Shown piece after piece: positions 35,981-44,765 of a DNA stretch of 64,000 nucleotides. Location of the stretch: contig NZ_JADEWZ010000004.1 of assembly GCF_015207425.1 (NCBI RefSeq), positions 124,001-188,000 on the forward strand. The letters run 5' to 3'. A program made the position numbers and the translations under genes. The notes under the pieces are model-generated. The model had not been told where the DNA came from and made no database searches. It saw only the letters and a list, made by a program, of their open reading frames with translations. Position 1 is the first letter of the stretch; every line of letters begins with the position of its first letter. Origin of the DNA: Lusitaniella coriacea LEGE 07157. Its GTDB lineage: Bacteria > Cyanobacteriota > Cyanobacteriia > Cyanobacteriales > Spirulinaceae.

Positions 35981-38458
35981 TCAAAGCTTAGGTTTAATCT
36001 CTTGCCAGATTCGCCAGGTTTTCACAACATTTCCTTGCATTAACGCAGAAATACCGTCAATGGCTTGAAATTCGAGGCGATTGGGTTCTAGTTTCAGGGC
36101 GGTTTGAATCGCGTTCTGGGCGGCTTTGGGCTGCCAACCGTAGAGATAGACAAAGGCGAGATAGGCGTGGGCAAAGGGGTTTTGGGCATCGAGTTGGGCG
36201 ACGTTTTGCAGTGCCGCGATCGCGCCCTCAACATCTTCTTGTAAAATTTGGGAAAATGCCAGTCCATAGGCCCACTCTAAATTATCGGGTTCGCGCTCCA
36301 AGCGATAGGCGAGGGAGAGTTCGGCTTGCTGGGTATAGTCCTGTACGGGATCGTATTGATTGATCCGCCCAATCTCATCAAAAACCCGTTCTAGGGCATC
36401 AATCCCTTGGGGTAAGTCTGCGGCTAAGTTGCGCATTTGCGTCACGAGATCCAATTCCGGTGCGGGAGGTACTGCAACGTTGGGATTGAGGGAAATCTGC
36501 ACGGAAGGGGTGGCGATGGGATAGGTTTCCCCGGTTTCTCGATTGAGGTAGGTTACGGTTACGGCGTAATCCCCCGGTGGAAGCGTTTTTTGGGGGAACA
36601 TCGCCGTGCGTTCGGTAACTTGAAAGGAATTCGAGGGCGAGTTAAATTGTAACCTTCCTTGCGCGATCGCGCGATCGTGCAACCATCGATTTTGAGGATT
36701 TCCCTTCTCCTCCCAGGTAATTAATACAATTCCTGATTGCAGCGCTTCGCCAGAACCAGACCATTCGTAGGTGACGGGAACGGGAACGCCGGGAGGCGCA
36801 GATTGAGGCGCAGTAGCGCGGTTGAGGCGCACGCGAGGTACGGATTGCGCGAGAGGCTGCACGACAACGGAGGGAACCTTGCGATGATAGAGTTGCAGCG
36901 TACTGCTGTCGGGAAATGCCCAAGTTTGGTGCAATTGGAAATCGGGACTTTGTTCGATACGCAATCTTAACTGTTCTTCTGCCTTTCGATCCGTTCCGCG
37001 ATCGCGCGTTTTACTCAAAAACCAATCTAAAGATCGCGCGTCCCCCTCCACATAACGCTCTCGTACCCCCACTTCGCGCCCGTACACCTGAAAATCCGCC
37101 AGCGCCCCATAATAATTAAAATTATTGTGATTGATCTTCGCCGTGACGGGCAAAACCCCCACAGTTGCTTGCAATTGCGGTGCGGTTTCAATAATCTCCT
37201 CAACCACTTCTGTATGGGGAAATTCCGCCCCTCGATAGGGATAATAGGGACGACCTAAATGTAATGTTTGTAATGCCATCGCCGTCCAGGAACCGCCCAA
37301 TGGGAAGAGATTGAGAAGCATGAGAACAAGACTCAATCCCAAGGTTCCCCAGCGCAACATTGCCCATCGCTTTGGCAACAGCGTCAAACCATAGGCGAGT
37401 AGGATAGCGAGGACGGGTAACAGGGGTAAAACGTAGCGCGTATCTTTATTCACCAACGCCGAACAGAATAAATAGCCCCCACCCAAAAATAAAGCCAGCC
37501 AAGAGAGGGACGAACGATAGAGAATTCTACCTTTATTTTTTAGAATAAACAGGAGAAAACTGACGATTGGGATAATAAAAAGGAACCAGGGGACAAATTC
37601 CGGTAATTTCTCCAGGTAATACGTCCAAGCTGCCCAATTATTCAAGGGCGGATCTCCCTCGCGCACCGCAGCCGCAGCAATCCCACTTTGATAGTTTCCC
37701 AGAAAATAAATCCAGTTGGTACTGTACCAAGGCAGGAAAATGCACGCTGAAACGCCCAATGCCACAAGCGCTTGCGCGACTTGCCCCCAACGACGCTGCC
37801 ACAACCGACTCAGCAACAGCCAAATACCGGGAATAACGAGAAAGAAGAATGCCGATTGCTTAGTGAGAATGGCTAAACCCAAACAGACTCCGAATCCCAG
37901 CGCCCACAACCATTGCCTTTTCCCCTTACTCCCTCGCCAACTCGTCAAACACCAAAAACTCGCCACTACCCAAGCGGTAAGGGGATAATCGAGGAGATAT
38001 TGCAAGCGAAAGAAGTAGAAACTGGGGAAAATAACACACAGAAATGCCGCAATCAGTCCCACTTGACGATTGAAGAGCAATTTTCCCAATCTATATACCG
38101 AACCCAATAAAATCGCGCTAAAAAAGAGGGTGACGAGCATTGCCGAGTCGGGATTTCTGCCGAAAAGCTGTTGAAAGGGTGCGGTGGCGATGTAGGTGAG
38201 GGGAGGATTTTTAGAGGAGAGCATCCATAACTCTCGCCACCATTCCCCGAAGAACCATTGCGCCTGCTGCAAGGCGTGGAGGTAGTTGAGGGAACCGGTG
38301 AGATGGTGGGTTTGATCCCATTCTGGCACGGTACGATCGCGCGCCAACCACACGCGATCGCAAATCGTCCCCAACAGCCAAATACACCCTAAAATAACGA
38401 GATCGTTTTGCCAAAACCGAACTAGAAAACGAAACTGTTTTTTGTCATTGCGCGCCAT
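35981..38458 (-). CDS. GT39-type membrane glycosyltransferase with C-terminal TPR region
   Basis: 825 residues. The N-terminal half is a polytopic ArnT/PMT-like transferase with the acidic motif VPEWDQTHHLTGSLNYL near residue 42 and about ten TM segments up to roughly residue 400. The C-terminal half is soluble: a beta-rich domain (about 530-660, with PPGVPVPVTYEWSG and LPPGDYAVTVTYLN) and two to three TPR-like helical repeats (YGLAFSQILQEDVEGAIAAL and FAHAYLAFVYLYGW). The donor is probably a polyprenyl-phosphate sugar; the acceptor is unknown. It is convergent with the TPR-CHAT gene, 1 bp between stops. Confidence 0.87.
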   Translation of the reverse strand: MARNDKKQFRFLVRFWQNDLVILGCIWLLGTICDRVWLARDRTVPEWDQTHHLTGSLNYLHALQQAQWFFGEWWRELWMLSSKNPPLTYIATAPFQQLFGRNPDSAMLVTLFFSAILLGSVYRLGKLLFNRQVGLIAAFLCVIFPSFYFFRLQYLLDYPLTAWVVASFWCLTSWRGSKGKRQWLWALGFGVCLGLAILTKQSAFFFLVIPGIWLLLSRLWQRRWGQVAQALVALGVSACIFLPWYSTNWIYFLGNYQSGIAAAAVREGDPPLNNWAAWTYYLEKLPEFVPWFLFIIPIVSFLLFILKNKGRILYRSSLSWLALFLGGGYLFCSALVNKDTRYVLPLLPVLAILLAYGLTLLPKRWAMLRWGTLGLSLVLMLLNLFPLGGSWTAMALQTLHLGRPYYPYRGAEFPHTEVVEEIIETAPQLQATVGVLPVTAKINHNNFNYYGALADFQVYGREVGVRERYVEGDARSLDWFLSKTRDRGTDRKAEEQLRLRIEQSPDFQLHQTWAFPDSSTLQLYHRKVPSVVVQPLAQSVPRVRLNRATAPQSAPPGVPVPVTYEWSGSGEALQSGIVLITWEEKGNPQNRWLHDRAIAQGRLQFNSPSNSFQVTERTAMFPQKTLPPGDYAVTVTYLNRETGETYPIATPSVQISLNPNVAVPPAPELDLVTQMRNLAADLPQGIDALERVFDEIGRINQYDPVQDYTQQAELSLAYRLEREPDNLEWAYGLAFSQILQEDVEGAIAALQNVAQLDAQNPFAHAYLAFVYLYGWQPKAAQNAIQTALKLEPNRLEFQAIDGISALMQGNVVKTWRIWQEIKPKL

Positions 38459-38688
38459 TCTTTTTCCGCGTCTAATCGAGCATAGTTATTTTGACATTCT
38501 TTCGCACGCTGCCATGAGCCATCAGGTGTCAGCTTGTGAGATTGACGGGGTAAGATAGTATGGTTTTTGCTGAAAGCTGAACGCTGAATGCTTACCCAAA
38601 AATCACCTTGCACTTTTCAGATGGGCATTACATCCCTTATAATTGTTAACAATTATTAACTTTTGCAACAAACATAAGGATTTAAAAA

Positions 38689-38868
38689 ATGCCCTACACC
38701 CAAGAAGACGGCGGTTTGCTCAACAACTTCGCCCAAGAACCCAAAATGTATAAAGCTGAACCTCCCTCAAAAAAAGAGCAGCGCAACTATATTATTTTAG
38801 GCGTAGTTGCAATGGTGTTGGTTGGCGGTTTAATCTACGTTTCGGTTGCCATTTCCGGGGTCAGCTAG
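38689..38868 (+). CDS. psb34: Photosystem II assembly protein Psb34
   Basis: 59-residue single-span thylakoid protein. The product starts MPYTQEDGGLLNNFAQEPKM, a cytoplasmic N-terminus like the Ssl1498/Psb34 family known from PSII assembly intermediates, and ends with one TM helix (NYIILGVVAMVLVGGLIYVS). ATG 38689 follows ATAAGGATTTAAAAA, a plausible ribosome-binding site. cyanoP, another PSII assembly factor, starts 181 bp downstream on the same strand. The identification rests on recalled family sequence. Confidence 0.85.
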   Translation: MPYTQEDGGLLNNFAQEPKMYKAEPPSKKEQRNYIILGVVAMVLVGGLIYVSVAISGVS

Positions 38869-39049
38869 CGATCTGAGGGGTTCTGGCATAACCGAGTACG
38901 GCGCATTTAAAGTTAGGAAATTTCGCAAAGCGAAAAGCTAGAAATAGCAAGTTTTTACTGACACCGAACTGCTGAGTGCGATATCAAACCCACCCAACAC
39001 CAAACCCAAAGCAATCGTCAATAAAATTCTCAAACCAAGCAAAAGCAGA

Positions 39050-39601
39050 ATGTGGAAATCATTAGTTACTGTTGTGCTACTCCTGGTGAGTATCAGCTTA
39101 TCAAGCTGTTCTGTTGGAGTAGGCGGATTAAAACAGTACGTAGATAGTCTCGATGGCTACAAATTTCTATACCCCAACGGTTGGGCTGCGGTTGAAGTGC
39201 AGGATGCCTCGGAGGGAGTGGATATTGTGTTTCGCGATATTATCGAACGCAGTGAAAACCTGAGCGTCATTATCAGCGATGTCCCCAAAGGCAAAACCCT
39301 AGAAAGCTTAGGAACGCCCTCCGAAGTGGGATACCGCTTTCTCAAACGCACTAACGCACGCGGTGGATCGGAACGTGAAGTCGAATTTATTAAAGCGGGT
39401 TCTTACGAAACCGAAGGTCAAAAATACTATATTCTCGAATACGCTGTAGCGCCATCCGATCGCGAAAAACAGCATAATATTGCAACCGTTGCAGTCAGTC
39501 GTGGAAAACTCTTTACCTTTAGTATCTCCACCTCAGAACAGCGATGGCAAAATGTTCGAGACTTATTTGAAGTTGCAGCTAAGTCTTTTACAGTTTATTA
39601 A
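39050..39601 (+). CDS. CyanoP, PsbP-family photosystem II lipoprotein
   Basis: 183-residue lumenal lipoprotein of the PsbP family that associates with PSII assembly intermediates. The signal peptide ends in a lipobox (SISLSSC), with the acceptor Cys at residue 20, so it depends on Lgt (encoded at 16723-17565). The PsbP fold is recognised from DGYKFLYPNGWAAVEVQD, VDIVFRDIIERSENLSVIIS, YRFLKRTNARGG, YYILEYAV and the terminal FTFSISTSEQRW. The length is normal. Confidence 0.94.
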   Translation: MWKSLVTVVLLLVSISLSSCSVGVGGLKQYVDSLDGYKFLYPNGWAAVEVQDASEGVDIVFRDIIERSENLSVIISDVPKGKTLESLGTPSEVGYRFLKRTNARGGSEREVEFIKAGSYETEGQKYYILEYAVAPSDREKQHNIATVAVSRGKLFTFSISTSEQRWQNVRDLFEVAAKSFTVY

Positions 39602-39692
39602 TGCCAGGGTTTTCCCGATTGTACGGTAGTGGTCTGTCAAGAAAAAAATAATGAAAAGCCCTACCCTAAAAAAAGGGAAGAAATCGCAAGCC

Positions 39693-41360
39693 TTATGAAT
39701 CTCCCGTACCGAGTTGCAGGAATGCACTGGCGCGACTAATTCCCTTTTCTCGTCCGCTACTGCTGAGGACGATCGCGCGTAAATTATTAAACAGGGGTCG
39801 TCCGGCAAATTCGATTGCGCGGAATAAAGGAGCCTTTTCTTCAATCAGAGGTTGTGCGAGATCCCAATCGAGGGAAAAATAACCATTATTAGTTTTGGGA
39901 AGGAGCGCGATCGCGCGCTTGAAGGCTTTACTCTCTAAAATCGCATTTTCTCCTCCCAACGCCCGTTCCATTCCAGCAAGAGAACTGCTAAAAATTTCGT
40001 AGTTTCCCACCGTCGTGTGAACGCCTTTTACCTTCGCTTCGAGGCGAGGGGAAACCTCACCGGGAATTGTTTTTAATTCCGTCCAAGCGGTCACTTTCTT
40101 ATCTCCTAACGCAAGATTGCCCAAACTCAAATCCTGCTCTTTTGCAAGGCGATCTAAACGTTCGATGCCTGCGGTGGCTTCTGGGGTATTATTTTGGGCA
40201 ACAAACAGCCAACTGGGGGGATTTTCCGCCACGCCGGGAAGTAAGCTGAGGGCGTATTCTCCCCGCACCCAATTGAAAATATCCCCTTCAAGATCGAGTC
40301 CTAAGTTCGCATTGCCACGGGCAACTAGACGGTTGAGAATTTGCGTAAACGGACTACTAGGGGCTAACCCGGTAGAAAGTTGCTCCCAAAACTGCTGTAA
40401 ATCCGCTCCAGCCGCAGTTAAGGTGTTATTGGTGGGGATGTAGTTCAGAGCTTGAACGGGAGCAGAAAGAGCGGGTAGGGTGGTTTGCTCGTCGAAAACT
40501 CCGGCGATTGCCGATTGCGCCACCAACCCTTGACGGGCGAGACTGAGAGTAACGGTGAGGGTTTGGTCGAATTCTGGGGGAAGGGGTTGTTTGGAAATCC
40601 AAGCGTTTAAACCGGGGAGATTGATCGTTGCAACGCCAATGCGCGGAGTTTGGATGGTTTGTAGCGCTTTTTGGTAGGGGGGGGAATTTTCCAGACTGCG
40701 ATCGATGGCTTGGACGTTATTGATTGCGGCGCGCAAAACTTTGGGATGATTGGCGAATAGTACGAAACGATCGCCCACAACCGCACTGGCAGAAGTGGAA
40801 TTGTTGTCTGAAATCGCGCGACGATAAATTAAATTGACCCCTTTATAGGTTTCAGAGACTAATTCTGATTCTCCCGCGATCGCCTCCTTGGCATAAAAAG
40901 CTTGTAAAAATTCTCGCGCCAATTGCCCATCCTTACTTTCCGCCACCAGCAAATATCCCGGTTGTGCGCCATTATTGGAATCGCGATCGAAATCTGGGGA
41001 CGTGAGGGCAAAGGTTATCTCATCTCCCAACCAGGGTTGAACGTCCCGAACATAGTCTGCTCCTGTATTGGCGAGCAATCCCGTTTTGATTTGGGTTAAT
41101 TCTGCGCGCGCGCGCGATCGCGCATTTATCGGTGCGGCAACCTGGGCAAATTGTTCCAACCGATCCGGATTTGCCAGCAACGACACCACCACAGGCGACT
41201 GTTTCGGTACAAAAATCGCCGCCGACGGATTCGCCACAACGCCCCCGGAAAGGAGATTAAAGGGACTTTGGGCAAGCACCCAAGCCACACTCCCCCCAGC
41301 CACCGACAGCGATACGACCGCAATTCCTGCCAAAATCAAGAAAAAAGAACGAAGCTTCAT
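39693..41360 (-). CDS. DUF3352 family protein, membrane-anchored
   Basis: 555 residues with an N-terminal TM or signal anchor (FLILAGIAVVSLSVAGGSVAWVL begins near residue 7) and a large extracytoplasmic region. The family is assigned from ANPSAAIFVPKQSPVVVSLL at the start of the domain and the repeated pattern of alpha/beta units (GDEITFALTSPDFD, VVGDRFVLFANHPKVLRAAI, FNWVRGEYALSLLPG). It is widespread in cyanobacteria with unknown function. A 51-codon ORF directly upstream overlaps its ATG by 1 bp. Confidence 0.85.
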   Translation of the reverse strand: MKLRSFFLILAGIAVVSLSVAGGSVAWVLAQSPFNLLSGGVVANPSAAIFVPKQSPVVVSLLANPDRLEQFAQVAAPINARSRARAELTQIKTGLLANTGADYVRDVQPWLGDEITFALTSPDFDRDSNNGAQPGYLLVAESKDGQLAREFLQAFYAKEAIAGESELVSETYKGVNLIYRRAISDNNSTSASAVVGDRFVLFANHPKVLRAAINNVQAIDRSLENSPPYQKALQTIQTPRIGVATINLPGLNAWISKQPLPPEFDQTLTVTLSLARQGLVAQSAIAGVFDEQTTLPALSAPVQALNYIPTNNTLTAAGADLQQFWEQLSTGLAPSSPFTQILNRLVARGNANLGLDLEGDIFNWVRGEYALSLLPGVAENPPSWLFVAQNNTPEATAGIERLDRLAKEQDLSLGNLALGDKKVTAWTELKTIPGEVSPRLEAKVKGVHTTVGNYEIFSSSLAGMERALGGENAILESKAFKRAIALLPKTNNGYFSLDWDLAQPLIEEKAPLFRAIEFAGRPLFNNLRAIVLSSSGREKGISRASAFLQLGTGDS

Positions 41361-41515
41361 TACAAATTCCTAGAAAACTGCCCCAAAATGGCGACGAGGA
41401 AACAATATCCCAATCCCACGCCTACCATTATCTGCACAAGGAAGACCAAGAGTAAACTGGTATGTGCGAATCGGTCATGGAACAAAAAGACGACCAACAC
41501 CCATCCAAATTTCAA
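41360..41515 (-). CDS. Small hydrophobic protein translationally coupled to the DUF3352 gene
   Basis: 51-residue ORF with a TTG start at 41515, preceded by AGGAGG (plus-strand 41520-41525) at a 4-nt spacing, and ending in TAA whose last A is the first base of the DUF3352 ATG (TAATG). The product is strongly hydrophobic (start KFGWVLVVFLFHDRF, then a stretch SLLLVFLVQIMVGVGLGY), suggesting one or two TM helices. I do not recognise the family. The perfect Shine-Dalgarno and the coupled stop/start support it; the rare start and small size leave doubt. Confidence 0.5.
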   Translation of the reverse strand: MKFGWVLVVFLFHDRFAHTSLLLVFLVQIMVGVGLGYCFLVAILGQFSRNL

Positions 41516-41629
41516 TAGACCTCCTGCATAAATTCGCTCCCCAAAACATAAAAGAATATAGACGCTTTATCGACTTTTCTTTTTGAGTCAGTCAAGATAG
41601 AGCCAAAAATTATTTTACGAGGAAACAGA

Positions 41630-42082
41630 ATGGGTTTATTTGATTCGTTTCGTAAATCGGGCAATCTCCAGGAAAACCAGATTACTCTGGGTCCTGCTGA
41701 AGCTTTTGCGGCTGTTATGCTGATTATCGTTGCGGCAGATGGCTACCTCTCCAATGAAGAAATTAGCTTGCTCAATACCGTTCTCGGTCGCATGAAACTG
41801 TTCCGCAGCTACTCTAGGGATGTGATGCAGCGGATGTTTGATAAACTCGGCAATTTTCTCCGAAGAGAAGGCAACGAAGCCTTGTTTAATGCGGCGATGG
41901 CAACTTTGCCTCACGATCTTTATGAAACCACGTTCGCGATCGCGACCGACCTGGTTCTTGCGGATGGCGAAGTCTCTCCCGAAGAGGAAGCACTGCTCGG
42001 AAGTCTTTGCAGCGCAATGGAATTGTCGCAGGATACGGTGAATCAAATTATTCAGGTCATGTTGATTAAAAACAAGGGCTAA
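41630..42082 (+). CDS. TerB-like protein
   Basis: 150-residue all-helical protein of the TerB/DjlA N-terminal superfamily. It has two acidic metal-binding helices: AVMLIIVAADGYLSNEEISL and TDLVLADGEVSPEEEALLGS, the paired DG-x-(S/V)-x-x-E-E pattern of the family. The ATG follows ACGAGGAAACAG. Its TAA overlaps the stop codon of the convergent hybrid kinase by 3 bp (CTAA at 42079-42082). The role is unclear; TerB folds occur in stress and membrane-associated proteins. Confidence 0.87.
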   Translation: MGLFDSFRKSGNLQENQITLGPAEAFAAVMLIIVAADGYLSNEEISLLNTVLGRMKLFRSYSRDVMQRMFDKLGNFLRREGNEALFNAAMATLPHDLYETTFAIATDLVLADGEVSPEEEALLGSLCSAMELSQDTVNQIIQVMLIKNKG

Positions 42083-44586
42083 ACTGTCAAGCGAGTTGCT
42101 TCGCTCAATTCCATGATGGTTTCAAATTGAAAATTGTCCGCTAGATTCTTTAACGCTGCTGCTAGGGTTGGGTGTTCTGGCGAAATTTGTTGAATTAACT
42201 CAAATAGTTCGCGATCGCTCCCTTGAGCAGCAGCATTGTAGAAATTATCAAGATAAGCAGAGTTTAGCTTCGGAAGACCCGCTTTAACTTGTTCGATTGG
42301 AGTTTTTCCGGAAGTTTCGGGGGCAATTCCGAAGGAATTTGCCGCAAAGCCATCTTTACAGTCTGTTTTCTCTTCGTAAAGATATTGAATCCCCAAATGT
42401 TCGCTAATCTTAGCTAATAGCTCTGGCTCGCGAAAGGGTTTGCGCATAAAGTCGTCGCACCCTGCTGATAAAATTGCGCTACGCTGTTCTTCAAAAACAC
42501 TTGCGGTTAGGGCAACGATTTTGGTGGTTTCTTCTCCTTCTTCTGTTGCTCGAATCTGTCGGGTTGCTTCATAACCGTTCATGACAGGCATTCGCATATC
42601 CATCCAAATCAAATGGGGCTGCCAACTCGACCAAATTTCTACCGCTTCTTCCCCGTTTTCTGCTTCTCGCACCTCAAACCCCAGAGAAACAAGCAGTTTA
42701 ACCAGGAGTAGGCGACTCTCAAACCGATCGTCCACGGCCAAAAGGCGATACTTGGGTTGGTTCGGGGCTAAACCGATGACTTTAGCTTGGGGGCGAATGC
42801 GCGTAATTTTTGTTGCATCCGCAAGGCGGACTTGAATATTGAATGCAAAGATACTGCCCTTATCTAATTGACTCTTAACGGTAATTTGACCGCCCATGAG
42901 TTGTACGAATTTTTGAGAGATCGCCAAGCCCAAGCCCGTTCCTTGTCGCGATTGTCGCCCCACTTCTGTCTGTGCAAAGACTTGGAACAGTTCCTCGATC
43001 TCATTGGAGGCAATTCCCGCCCCAGTGTCTTCGACTTCAAAAGCCAGGAGAACGGTTGAAGGGTCTGCTGCATCCGGGTTGCGGATTCCCACGCGCAACG
43101 TTACGCCTCCTTCTTTGGTGAATTTAATCGCATTACTCAAGAGGTTGAGCAAAACTTGGCGCAGTCTACTTTCATCGGTTGTAATGTATTGAGGAACTTC
43201 TGGCGCGCGATCGAAGAGTAGGATTAAGTTTTTCGATTCGGTTTTGATCTGAAGCATTGCTTCTAGGTCGTCGAGTAGGGCGAAAAAGTCAAAATGACTC
43301 TCGCTCAACATGATTCGACCTGCCTCGATTTTTGACATTTCGAGAATTTCATCGATCAATCCCAATAAATGCTCGCCCGCACGGTTGATAATCTTCAAAT
43401 TTTGTAAGTGTTCTTCTGAAAGAGAAGAATCGCGGTTCATCACTTGGGTAAAACCGAGAATAGCGTTGAGGGGCGTTCGCAACTCGTGACTCATGTTGGC
43501 GAGAAATTCACTTTTCGCGCGACTTGCTGCTGCGGCTTCTTCTTCTGCTCGTTTGCGCTCTTGAATTTCAATTTCCAAGCTGGTGTTGACTTTGACGAGT
43601 TCTGTGGTGCGCTGGCGCAATCCTTGGGTGGCTTCGTCAACCCGGAGTTCGAGTTCGCTGTAGGCTTCGCGTAGGGCGGATTCTGCGGTTTGGCGTTGCA
43701 ACTCAGCCGCCGCTCTAGCCGCAAAGACAGAGATGGTGGCTTTGGCGTTCTCGGCATCTTTTAGGGCGCGATCGTGACTCACGCAGAGGACTCCGAGGAC
43801 TTGGTTTTGTCCGTCTAGAAGCGGCACGCCGAGGTAGCATTCCATGCCCATGTCTTGTAGGGCGGTATCTTCGGGGAAGGATTGTTGTAGTTTATCGGGG
43901 TAATACTGCAATTGACCTTTTTGGATGACCTTCTCGCAAGGACTTCCGGCAATTTCGTATTGTATATTTTCGATCGCGCGATCGCTCGACCAAAAGGCTA
44001 AAGTTCTGAGCTGTTGGGATTGACGGTCGCTCAATGCACTAACAAAAGCATAACGAACGTCTAGTGCCTGGGCGAGGTGTTGCACCAGTGCGGGGAAAAA
44101 AGCTTTACCCGTCACAGAAGCCGTCCCTTTAATAATATTTTTCAGGGTTTGTTCGGCGTGGTGGCGTTCGATAATTTCCTGTTGCAGTTGTTGGTTGACA
44201 GCTTCGAGTTGTTCTGGGGTTTTGAGGGATAAAAATTGCGGGAGCAAAGTACTCAACTCCCATGCCGTGTAACACGATATCAGAGCGGTTGCTGCTTGTT
44301 CGATCCCAGAGAGCCAATAGGCAGGATACCAGAGGGTCAAAACTTCAAGAATATGCCCCAGACCGCACAAAATGATGAATGCGCCAAAAAGAATGAAAAC
44401 ATTGAAGAAAGGGAAATCCCGGCGCTTGTAGACGAAGTAGAGTAACATCGTCGGAATGGAAAAGTACGAGATCGCGATGAGTATATCGCTGACTACATGC
44501 AGTCCAACGAGAGGGGTTTGCCAAAGATAGCAGTGACCGTGTGGAATATAGCGATCGGCAGCAAAAAGGGTCTTGAATAGTTCCAC
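42079..44586 (-). CDS. Hybrid histidine kinase with an ethylene-receptor-type N-terminal domain
   Basis: 835 residues. Residues 20-110 form three TM helices of the ethylene-binding type. D34, Y41, I44, P45, I71, C74 and H78 occupy the same spacing as the seven residues needed for Cu(I)/ethylene binding in plant ETR1 (D25, Y32, I35, P36, I62, C65, H69). A GAF domain (about 155-300) and coiled coil follow, then HisKA with H367 (NMSHELRTPLNAIL), HATPase (LLNLLSNAIKFT, VEDTGAGI, GTGLGLAI), a receiver with phospho-Asp D663 (WMDMRMPVMNG), and a helical C-terminal tail. The GAF lacks an obvious bilin-binding Cys-His pair. It resembles Synechocystis Etr1 in its sensor but has a different domain order. 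Confidence 0.92.
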   Translation of the reverse strand: MELFKTLFAADRYIPHGHCYLWQTPLVGLHVVSDILIAISYFSIPTMLLYFVYKRRDFPFFNVFILFGAFIILCGLGHILEVLTLWYPAYWLSGIEQAATALISCYTAWELSTLLPQFLSLKTPEQLEAVNQQLQQEIIERHHAEQTLKNIIKGTASVTGKAFFPALVQHLAQALDVRYAFVSALSDRQSQQLRTLAFWSSDRAIENIQYEIAGSPCEKVIQKGQLQYYPDKLQQSFPEDTALQDMGMECYLGVPLLDGQNQVLGVLCVSHDRALKDAENAKATISVFAARAAAELQRQTAESALREAYSELELRVDEATQGLRQRTTELVKVNTSLEIEIQERKRAEEEAAAASRAKSEFLANMSHELRTPLNAILGFTQVMNRDSSLSEEHLQNLKIINRAGEHLLGLIDEILEMSKIEAGRIMLSESHFDFFALLDDLEAMLQIKTESKNLILLFDRAPEVPQYITTDESRLRQVLLNLLSNAIKFTKEGGVTLRVGIRNPDAADPSTVLLAFEVEDTGAGIASNEIEELFQVFAQTEVGRQSRQGTGLGLAISQKFVQLMGGQITVKSQLDKGSIFAFNIQVRLADATKITRIRPQAKVIGLAPNQPKYRLLAVDDRFESRLLLVKLLVSLGFEVREAENGEEAVEIWSSWQPHLIWMDMRMPVMNGYEATRQIRATEEGEETTKIVALTASVFEEQRSAILSAGCDDFMRKPFREPELLAKISEHLGIQYLYEEKTDCKDGFAANSFGIAPETSGKTPIEQVKAGLPKLNSAYLDNFYNAAAQGSDRELFELIQQISPEHPTLAAALKNLADNFQFETIMELSEATRLTV

Positions 44587-44765
44587 AGCAAATTCCTAGG
44601 AGGTGTTTTCAACGCAATAAAGCTCCTCTGCTCGACTCCGAACGAGGAATTGATGGGTTGTTCTGATTCGTTCGAGCTTGGGAGTAGCGCACCTTCTTGA
44701 TTTTGACTGATTTCTATCGGGCTGTCGTGGGTAATTCCTTGGAGGAAATTTTTTCTCTTGAAGGA

